Below are positions 55,786 through 64,000 of a stretch of 64,000 bases of DNA, one piece after another. Position 1 is the stretch's first letter. Every line of letters begins with the position of its first letter. The DNA comes from Channallabes apus (taxonomy: Eukaryota > Chordata > Actinopteri > Siluriformes > Clariidae): NCBI GenBank assembly GCA_030522415.1, contig CM060118.1, positions 30,121,651-30,185,650 of the forward strand, in the 5' to 3' direction. A program made the position numbers and the translations under genes. A model generated the notes under the pieces. It saw only the letters and a program-made list of their open reading frames with translations. It had not been told where the DNA came from and made no database searches.

Positions 55786-57274
55786 CAGAGGTGGAAAGAG
55801 TAATAAAATTTTGTACTCAAGTACAAGTACTGTTACTTCAGTGAAATTTTACTTAAGTACAAGTAAAGTTACCATTATAAAAATCTACTCAACTAAAAGT
55901 AAAAAGTAGCTCATTAAAAAATGTACTCAGAGTAAAAGTTACCGAGTTACTTTTTTTATTTTTTTAACAGCGGGGTGGGATGAGGCATTCTAGCGTAGTT
56001 CAAAAAAGATGAGCAGATATAAAATCTCAAACTAGTTGTTTTTTAACTGAAGGAACACCTTTGCATAATAAAGCTGTTGTCTTTCTTGTGCTTGAAAATC
56101 AAAGTGGTCACTTAAATATGGTGTTACGTCCCAGTCTAGGGTCATACAGCAAAAGAATGGTTCAGGGTTCTATTTTAAACTGTATGGAAATGGTGGTATA
56201 TGGCAGAAAGAACTAGATCCAATCATTAACTGATGAAATAATGAGGTTTTTATACATACACACACACACACACACACACACAGACACAGACACAAACACA
56301 CACACACAACAGGAGGAGGATCAGATTCAGGATGGACCCAGGCCAAAATAATAAACAAAATGGTATTTATATTTAGTAGCTAGATTACCTGCAAAAAAAA
56401 AAAAAACACAAACAAAAATACAGGTACCTTCCCGGACTCCCTAAACCTATATAAACTATATAAAATATAAACCTAAGCTAAACTATATAAAATACCTGGC
56501 TCAAAAAAGTCTCACAGTCCAATATTTCACTGGATTGTTTTAGCTATGATTAAGCTGTGGGACTGCTTTGATAAAATTATATATACATAATATATATAAG
56601 GTTATCACCCCCCCCCCCATCATTCCGTACAATAAGGTAGTCAGCTATCTTTATTTTATTCCTGAGCAAATAAATTCCCAAATAAACTCCCTCTTCCAAA
56701 AATAAATGGCAGCCACGCCCCTGCTTCTAGTGAGTGCACAGACATACAGTGAAATTATCTACAAATATATACAAAGACCAACCAAACCATAGGGACAAAG
56801 CAATAATCAAAGTCAATTGGAGGCAAAAAGTCAAACCAGAATACACAACCAAATGTCAAAACGCCAAAATCACAAGCTCTTTCATCTTTCGCGCGTCTCT
56901 CTCCAGTCGCGTTAGTCGATGACGTCACTCAGGGCGGAAGCGACCGTGTGGAAGGTCAGGTGATGCCGATGTCAGAAAACCTGGAGTGGAGTCTGGAGCG
57001 GCGCGCGACCAGGACATGATACACACGCGCGAGCACAACGGAGCATTTATACAAAGCATAATATTTTTATTATTTTATCATTTTCATTCATTTATTTTTT
57101 ACTCAGTAGCGAATATGATTTAAAATGTAGCGAATTACAATACTTCAAACAAAACGTACTTAAGTAAAAGTAAAATTACAGATTTTTAAAACTACTTTAA
57201 AAAGTAGAAATACACAAAAAAACTACTCAATTACAGTAACGCGAGTAAATGTAATTCGTTACTTTCCACCTCTG
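55786..57274. mobile_element. Non-autonomous hAT transposon with perfect 8-bp target duplication
   Basis: The ends are CAGAGGTGGAAAGAGTA on the left and TTACTTTCCACCTCTG on the right, inverted to each other. They are flanked by identical CAATTAAC at 55778-55785 and 57275-57282, which is the 8-bp duplication typical of hAT. Sub-terminal sequence is rich in AAGTA/TACTT words (CAAGTACAAGTACTG), as in Tol2-like elements. It is 1489 bp long with no transposase frame. The interior holds a (CA)n tract at about 56259-56309 and a CpG-rich stretch at about 56890-57040 of unknown origin, perhaps another nested element. Confidence 0.92.
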
Positions 57275-57427
57275 CAATTAACCATAATCAATTAATTAAC
57301 ATGCACCTGTGGAATGCTCGTTAAGACCTTAACAGCTTACAGAAAATAGGCATTTAAGGTCACAGTTCTAAAAACGCAGGACACTAAAGAGACTCGTCTA
57401 CCGACTGTGAAAAACACCCAAAGAAAG

Positions 57428-57819
57428 ATGCCCAGGGTCGCTGCTCATCTGCGTGAACGTGCATTAGGCATGCTGCAGGGAGGCATGAGGACTGCTGATG
57501 TGGCTATAGGGCAATAAATCGCCATGTCCGCACTGTGAGACGCCTAAGACGGCGCTACAGGGAGACAGGAAGGACAACTGATCATCCTCGCAGTGGAAGA
57601 CCACGTGTAACAACACCTGCACAGGATGGGTACATCCGAATATCACACCTGCGTGACAGGTACAGGATGGCCACAACAACTGCCCGAGTCACACCAGGAA
57701 CACACAATCCCTCCATCTCACAGCAAGAACTGACAAATCTGGTCCAGTCCATGAGGAGGAGATGCACTGCAGTACTTCAAGCAGCTGGTGGCCACCAGAT
57801 ACTGACTGGTACTGACTGA
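57428..57819 (+). pseudogene. Tc1-like transposase remnant (N-terminus joined to last residues)
   Basis: ATG at 57428 begins MPRVAAHLRERALGMLQGG, the helix-turn-helix start of a Tc1 transposase. The frame hits a stop near 57515 through a small deletion. A shifted frame continues HVRTVRRLRRRYRETGRTTD, then RPRVTTPAQDGYIR. Near 57717 it jumps straight to a typical C-terminus, QQELTNLVQSMRRRCTAVLQ, then AAGG and a stop. The whole DDE catalytic domain is absent, so this is a non-functional internal deletion product. Confidence 0.9.
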
Positions 57820-58099
57820 TTTTGAGCCTCCCTTCATTCAGGGACACATTGTGAAACATTTTTAGTTTATGTCTTCTGGTGTTGACTCTTTTAGTGTTCA
57901 TACAAATATTTACACATTAAGTTTACTGAAAGTAAAAACAGATTGAAGTCAGAGGACGTTTCTTTTTTTTGCTGAGTATATATATTATATATGTATATAT
58001 AATATTAGTGTAAACATAATAAAGAATATATATATATATATTTTTTTTTTAATTTTTTTTTTAATTAAAACATTTTCCACTAAATGTGCACACACACAC

Positions 58100-58500
58100 A
58101 CCTTGTCATTATTTACCATTTCCATCACTGCCTGTTGAACTGAATAACATTGATTACCAATTATACAGCAGCACACTGGTGACAGGATCATAGGCACCCT
58201 AGGCTCACCCATACTCATGGAGAGCAAAGGCTAGCCTGTCTGGTCTCACAAAAAAATGTCTATGCTGGTCATATACACCCAGAACATTTGAGTGCACCAC
58301 AATGTTCAAAACGTCCAAACTCCCCAGATTCAAATACGATACAAGTACCCATTGGGATGCACCAGACAAACAAGGCATTGTGCACTGGGGACCCAACCGA
58401 CAGCACCTAAAGGATCTGCTGTCAACATCCCGGTGCTAGACACAACAGCACATCTCCAAAAGCCCTGCGGAGCTATGCCATGGTGGCATAACGAGAACAC
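58100..58500 (+). pseudogene. Decayed Tc1-like transposon (family D) with transposase fragments
   Basis: Two pieces of another common fish Tc1 family are joined. The N-terminal-region DNA is GGTGACAGGATCATAGGC and GAGAGCAAAGGCTAGCCTGT. The region coding for the catalytic end is AGAACATTTGAGTGCACCAC, CCAAACTCCCCAGATTC, GACAAACAAGGCATTG and AAAGGATCTGCTGTCAACAT. The order matches the family, where the second piece encodes the PDLNPIEHLW-type region. Many substitutions and a large central deletion remain. Ends and target duplication were not identified, so the limits are approximate. Confidence 0.75.
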
Positions 58501-60916
58501 AAACTAGGTGTTTTTAATATGACTGATAAGTGTGTGTATGTGTGTGAGCACACACACACACAGCTTTACAGAGGTAGCCCTTGCCTAAAAAATGCTAACA
58601 AAAATAAACTTTTTACCCCTTTATAGACCTCACATGCACAACAAAAATTCGAATTCCCTTGAAACTACTACAAGGTAAGGGGATACCAAGATATGCAGAC
58701 AAGACCAATATGGCTCTCATTCCTCTCATTCTGTAGCCCTACAGACTCTGTGTATGTATTCCTAGCCAGAAAGGTCCAGAGGCCCAGGAACAGATGGAGC
58801 AGTCTGGCCTTATCCTGGGTGGGCAGTAGTTATTAACTGCTCCTCCACATGCCCTCTAGAAAATGTGTAATGGATTTAATGTCCAGCCATTGAAAATGCA
58901 ATATTATATTATTCAATTTCATCTAATATCAACATAAAATGCTCTGGAATGTACAAAATCTAAGAGAATATGTATATTTTCTTTGAGCAAAATAAATAGT
59001 TAAGTACATGTTGACTCATTGTTAACTTTTGTCTGGGAAAGGCAAGACAGAATATTTTTATTTAAAGTCCTTTACAAAAGAAACAATCATCTTTGAAGTG
59101 CTGTTTTCTTCATCAATTCACATCAACCTATTTTTATTCAATTAACTTACAAACAACAGAAGAAATTAAATGCAAATGTATTTTTATTTCATAGGAAATC
59201 CGAATCCACAGTTTTTAGCCATTACCATTATGAGCTCTACATTACTTTGGAATAATTTCAATAGTGAAGAATTATTTGAAATAGTTTATTTAGGTTATAA
59301 CTGAAACTCAAGTTAGAATTTATGTTCATCAATGGTTTGCATAATAATATTTTTATTACTTTATTATGGTTGTTATCAATCTGATCACGTGAAACTTTGA
59401 GCCCTATTAGTGTATAACAAAAACTAAAATTACATTAATGTTAACAAAGTGTTCAATCAGCTTTCCTGTTTTTGTTAAACCTAATGACACATTAATAAAC
59501 ATACTGAAACATTAATATCCAAATTGATGTAAAATGTTCATGTAAACACATCAGAATAATGTAAACCAACCAATGGCAAAATGTATGTTTTTAACCTTTA
59601 AAATGTTTTTAAAAAGCTGCGTTTAAATACTGCCTTAAACAGAAGAATAATTGCAGTGTAACTGCTAAATATGAAAACTGAATTAGAATCTTTTCACACC
59701 TGCATCAAGATGACAATTGTTAAAAAATTATCCATTTTATTCTTATCATTCAGTTCATGCAAATTTCTTAGTAATTAGTTGAACTATTAATGTAAAAAAG
59801 ACTAGTGACATTTATTGTTACTTATATTGATTATTGAAATTAGAGTCATCTGTCAAATATATCAGATACTTAGCTATTCATTAGAACAACTTTTATTAAA
59901 ATAGTACAAGCCTTGAGACACACACTTTCACCCTAACATGACTGGTGGATAGACACTACATAGGCAGCCTAATACTTCCCAAACCACTACTGTAGGGAGG
60001 AAAGGGGGATGCAAGATGAACAACTCTTCCTTATTGGTATAGGCATTGTGTGATAGAGAAGAATTAGCTAGAGGGTGGGAACTGGAAAGACCAGAATTAA
60101 ATGAAAAAGTTGGGGAAAAGAGAGTTTCTGGAGACATTGATCAAATAACAAGTTGATGTAGAGATCATGCTCATGCCAGATCTCCTCAACTGGCTAAATT
60201 CAGTTTCTTCAAGGGTATCAAGCTTAAACACATTGCAAGTCTTATGTTTTGCTTGTTTACATCATTGCACCACTAACTACTTATTTGAACAGGTTTCTTG
60301 TAATTTCTTGAGAATAATTACTGTGAACACACTAGTACATTACTCTTTATTTGTCTAATTTACCTATTAAGCTGGTTTTTGTCATGAAACCTAATTTTAG
60401 CTATGCAATCTCTTAAGGCCAAAATCACAATGGAATGTCTGGGGAAATAAATACATTTTGCCCTAATGAAATGCAAATCATCTAACAGATTGTGATTTTT
60501 AAGTGGTTTGCATGACATTCTTGGTATTTAATATTTATCATGTTGGGGAATAACTATGACTTTGTGGCTGAAACTTTAACAGGTTTTAAATAAATGATCT
60601 TGTCGAGTAGGTATTTCCTGTTGCATCAGGGTGATTAAAACTGTACCTCATTTTCCATCCCATAAAATTTTGCATTCCACCACACAGCAAATCTCTGAAA
60701 TGATAGATTCATATCCTGTCCACCACGTTTCATTTCAGTAGACCACATATGGGGCAGGATCAACAACGCAACATCACTTATCTTGCACCGCCTTTATATA
60801 CAAACTGGCATTTCATTTATATGCTAGTGTAAGTACCCATATTTGAAAAAAAGTTTGTTCAAATAGATAAAAAGGTTAAAGCTAAAAATAATTATTGCGG
60901 ATAAATTGATTGATCA
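58501..60916. other. AT-rich intergenic DNA
   Basis: No gene or named element recognised. A GT/AC inverted dinucleotide run lies at about 58531-58561. Confidence 0.5.
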
Positions 60917-61020
60917 TTTCAGGCTGAAGCCCACGTACATGTCTACCTGTCCTTCTGTGTGGCAGAACTGTCTGCCTAACTTATTAATAAAGGAATAAAG
61001 TTTTGTAAGGTTGAGTATCT
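60917..61020 (+). repeat. RTE-like repeat fragment, copy B internal part
   Basis: It matches 54436-54535 with scattered changes (GAACTGTCTGCCTAACTTAT). It lies left of the IS630-like element; a terminal part of the same repeat family lies to the right at 63800-64000. Confidence 0.6.
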
Positions 61021-61257
61021 TATGCATTGTTTACACCAAGTTGTACTTCTTTTGTCGTCAGTCAAATGCAGTAATCCGAGAGTGAATCACAGATGAGAAA
61101 TTAGAAAAAAGTAGATCAGATAAAGATTAAATTTTGTCTTAAAAAGATTTCAGCGGCAGCGCTGTTATAGATATAGTATAGTGTATATAGTAGTGAAAAA
61201 TATTAACCATTCCCAATACAAATATTCACTTTAACTTTTCTAATTAAATTTTTTCTC
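61021..61257. other. Spacer before the IS630-like element
   Basis: AT-rich, nothing recognised. Confidence 0.45.
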
Positions 61258-63275
61258 AAATGCTAAAACACATTTCACAAACATTTCTTCCATGTTTCCC
61301 AATGTCTAAACACAACACCCTTTTCAAAAGCTACACAAACACAACCAGACCTTCTTACTTCAAAACTCAAACTTTCACACCAAAAGAGCAGATTGAAGCT
61401 TTCAAAAATGTAAACACTATACAGATCATTACACACTACAGCAAAACAATTGAAAACACAATGCTCAATTGGTGAGAAGGTTCTTTGTTTCATAACTGCC
61501 AATGCATATTTTTTAGAAACTTTACAGTAACGGATCTTCCTAGATCTCTGCAGAGGATTAGGCATTTAGATTTGTGAGTTTCATATGAAGAGTATAAATC
61601 TATAGAAAATTCTGCATGTACACTAGTGTAACACAACTCAACGAACCGGAAAAAAACCCTGGAATGGTGAATCCATCCTTGGACGGCCTCCACTGGGATG
61701 TCAAGACAGGCCAGCTCCATTGCCCTTAGGAGGTTCTCTCTAGTGTATGGTTGTCTGTCATAAACCTTCCATCTCCACGATGAGAAGAACTCCTCTATAG
61801 GATTCAGGAAAGGGGAGTAGAGTGGCAGACAGACGTTTAAAAAGTGGTTACAATGCTCTCAAAGTTGCCATTATCGGCAATGACTTTGTCTCTGATCTGT
61901 TGGTGGTGAACCACTCTCTGGCCAATGTTGTTACCACCTCTTTGCCTTCGTTTCTGCAGGTTGAAGCCAGCCTCATCCAGGAAGAGGTACTCATGAGGTC
62001 TGACCATCGCGTCCAACTGTAATATCCTCTGTGAAAATGTGAAAGTGCACAGGTGTTCAAAACAACAGTCAATCAGGTAGCACAGTATATGTAATATAGG
62101 CCACTGAGAAACACAGTATGTCCACTAACTGTACTGAACATGGATGTATACTTACTTGCACATACTCGTAACATAGGTCTTTGTGTCGCGCTGCGCTCAA
62201 AGGGAACCCTATAGACCTGTTTCATCCGCATCTTTTGGCGCCGGAGAACTCGGTCTGTTGTGGCCAAGCTGACATCATTAATGCTCTCAAAGTTGACATT
62301 ATCGGCAATGACTTTGTCTCTGATCTCCCGGAGTCTGATGAGGTTGTTCTCACGAACCATATCCACAATGAGGGTTTCTTGTGCCGCTGTAAATATGGCA
62401 ACCCTCCCACCTCTATGTGGCCTTCATTCAACTCTAAAGAAAGAAACATGTGTTGTCAATTGACATGTTTTACAATAACAACTGATTTGAAACTAAAATC
62501 AGGCTTGTAAAACTGTATTGTGACAAAGAAAGCAATAGAGTACAATACCTGTTGTGTTGTCTGAATGCCCTGATAATGGTGGCCACGATGAACCTACTCA
62601 GGTTTGGACGGACTCTTAGTCCTGCTTCAGCCATCGTCATGCCATGGACAATGACATGGTCAATGACTATTGTTCGCATCTCATCCGTAAAGATGGTGCG
62701 AGGTTGTCTTGCTCTCCCTCCTGGACCTTCTCCTCTTCCTCGTTGGCCTCCTCCTCTTCCTCGTTGGCTTGCTCCTCTTCCTCCTCTGATTTGAACTCCT
62801 CTTCCTCGTTGGCCTGCTCCTCTTCTTCCATGGCCAGCTCTTCTGCCTCCTCTGACTCGAACTCCTCTTCTCCTGACTCTGCCTTCATCCATGGTGTTTG
62901 TTTGGAATCTTCATCAAACTGCACTCTGAACTTGCTGTTATACATGTGGTCATAGCATTAGCAACAAGTGTCTTCAATTTTGAGACGTTGTGTGTAATGA
63001 ATGACGACAGGTGAGTTCATTGTGTTCAAATATTGCTGACTGTGACAAGCATTTTGCATCACATGAGCTATCATTTGAGAATATGAGCAGAGTTCTTTTG
63101 CAACTTGTGTTTTAGCAAGGAAAAATGTGTTTAGATTTATGAGAACGGAGGGCTGCGTTTTGTGAATTGTGTCTTCATGTGTTTATGATATTGGAAAATG
63201 ATGGCTAGATTTAGTGAATGTGTTTAGACAACTGGTCGTTTGGTTTAGAGGATTGGCTTTTGTGTTTTAGCATTT
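61258..63275 (-). mobile_element. Degenerate IS630/Tc1-like transposon
   Basis: AAATGCTAAAACACA at the left (61258-61272) is the inverse of TGTGTTTTAGCATTT at the right (63261-63275). These inverted ends are about 15 bp, with looser similarity further in. About 2.0 kb lies between them, holding a broken transposase gene on the minus strand (61490-62892). A target duplication was not evident. This family of RGG-rich IS630-like transposases is multi-copy in fish genomes. Confidence 0.75.
61490..62892 (-). pseudogene. IS630/Tc1-like transposase with two introns, disrupted
   Basis: Exon 1 (62892-62549) encodes an Arg/Gly-rich leader (RGG repeats), then PRTIFTDEMRTIVIDHVI and GLRVRPNLSRFIVATIIRAF, a helix-turn-helix pair. 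Intron 1 is 62548-62434 (GTATTG...TTTAG). Exon 2 (62433-62156) encodes FTAAQETLIVDMVREN to VYRVPFERS. Intron 2 is 62155-62029 (GTAAGT...TCACAG). Exon 3 has LDEAGFNL (first catalytic Asp), then, after a rearrangement, PLYSPFLNPIEEFFSSWRW (catalytic Glu) and AVQGWIHHSRVFF. Breaks: a TGA at the start of exon 2, a one-base frameshift before intron 2, loss of the segment with the second catalytic Asp, and an internal 46-bp duplication. Acidic Glu-rich frames on the same DNA are shadow frames. Confidence 0.88.
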
Positions 63276-63799
63276 AAAAAAACCTGTAATATCTTTTGAT
63301 GCAGGTGTTAGTTTACATGAAGCCACTAGCTTATTAGTAGATTATTTTAAAGTACATTATTAAATCCGGCACATAACTGTTCATAACATCGCTTTTACTC
63401 AACTTTGAGTTTAGCTTATGTAGATATGTAAATAAAATATTTCCATAGGTTTGCTCACATAGTGGCGCTTCACACTACTGTTTTTTATTTTTTTATTTTT
63501 TTTTATTAACATGATAATAATGCCATGGTTTCAGAACATAACAGAAAACTGGTTTTAAACTTTTCACATGAAGAAGTACATTGATTTGTCCATTCCTTTT
63601 TGAGATTCAGTTTTCATAATCTACATTCCTTTATTTGGTGAGGATTTGGGCGCCTTGTTGGTGCATTACGGTCGTTTCTGTGTCTTCAGCATACTCTGTG
63701 TATACACAGTAAACCATTGCGCTGATCGTCTCTGTTGAGTAACGTGTATAGCCACACCCACCTAGAGGGGAAAAGTGCTATATTCGTCTAAAAAGTGCT
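63276..63799. other. Intergenic or older-repeat DNA
   Basis: 63650-63790 has a phrase (GTGCATTACGGTCGTTTCTG to AACCATTGCGCTGATCGTCT) that looks like fish repeat sequence and may be the body of the RTE-like element at the window end. Not confirmed. Confidence 0.4.
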
Positions 63800-64000
63800 A
63801 GATGCTGTTACGTAATCTTATACAAAACTGATTATAATGTCCCTTCTACTTAACATTTTGATTTCTGGCACATGTTTAACTTCAAGCAAATACTGAAAGA
63901 TTGGCAAAGTTTAATTAAATTCTGTTCAGTTAGTTTTGCGTGGTGCTGTGACAAAATCAGCTGGATGGACAGACAGACAGACAGACAGACAGACATACAG
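63800..64000 (+). mobile_element. RTE-like retroelement 3' end with (GACA)n tail, cut by the window edge
   Basis: AATTAAATTCTGTTCAG, then TTTTGCGTGGTGCTGTGACA and (GACA)n from about 63969 to the end, match the tail of copy A at 54620-54704. The right limit is beyond the window. Confidence 0.55.

Larger units (their letters stand above)
55655..57976 (+). mobile_element. Tc1-like transposon (family C), split by a hAT insertion
   Basis: The ends are CTCAGCAAAAAAAGAAACG on the left and the inverted form ACGTTTCTTTTTTTTGCTGAG on the right, with TA at 55653-55654 and 57977-57978. Without the 1489-bp hAT element and its duplicated 8 bp, the element is about 825 bp, roughly half of a full Tc1. Transposase remnants are at 57428-57819. 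This end sequence is widespread in fish and amphibian Tc1 families. Confidence 0.92.

Noticed and set aside
62667..62945. Glu-rich acidic 92-codon frame
   Set aside because: It overlaps, in another frame of the same strand, the Arg/Gly-rich leader of the IS630-like transposase, whose frame continues into conserved transposase motifs. The acidic run is the frame shadow.

Overview
The window is vertebrate, almost certainly teleost fish, nuclear DNA. The evidence is a spliced SIX-family homeobox gene with standard GT-AG introns, long (TA)n, (CA)n, (GATA)n and (GACA)n microsatellites, and many fish-type mobile elements: Tc1-like and IS630-like transposons, a hAT element, a CACTA-like element and L2 and RTE-like retroelement tails. 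The variety of Tc1 families is typical of otophysan fishes such as catfish, characins and cyprinids, but I cannot name the species. No bacterial-style operons are present, and most short open frames are chance or microsatellite reading frames.

The only intact protein-coding gene I can support is six2 (probably six2a), on the minus strand at 7567-9651. It has two coding exons, 297 codons, a SIX domain and a homeodomain. A CCAAT box and a TATA-like element lie just upstream, to its right. In other vertebrates SIX3 lies on the 3' side of SIX2 and SRBD1 on its 5' side, so six3 is expected left of this window, and most of the sequence to the right would be the non-coding desert between six2 and srbd1. 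Several CpG-rich or compositionally distinct blocks in that desert (for example 12.33-12.74, 22.84-24.06, 30.22-30.64, 40.40-40.96 and 48.29-48.79 kb) are plausible conserved regulatory elements of six2. One holds a perfect RFX X-box.

Layout: 1-7.5 kb is AT-rich intergenic DNA downstream of six2, with two fish repeats and a CTCF-like site. 7.5-10.2 kb is six2 and its promoter. 10.2-31.7 kb is non-coding, with microsatellites, candidate regulatory blocks and a local 100-bp duplication. 31.75-33.77 kb is a CACTA-like element carrying an exon-like coding fragment. 33.8-52.5 kb is non-coding, with a CpG-rich block and a short L2 retrocopy with target-site duplications. 52.5-64 kb is a dense deposit of decayed DNA transposons: four Tc1-like relics of different families (one split by a hAT element with a perfect 8-bp target duplication), an IS630-like element whose broken transposase gene shows two introns, and RTE-like tails. 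A near-perfect 26-bp hairpin at 54292-54349 is the best unexplained small structure.

All family assignments rest on reading the sequence and on memory of the families. No database search or alignment was run. The transposon-derived genes are all broken, and nothing suggests that they cooperate with six2.
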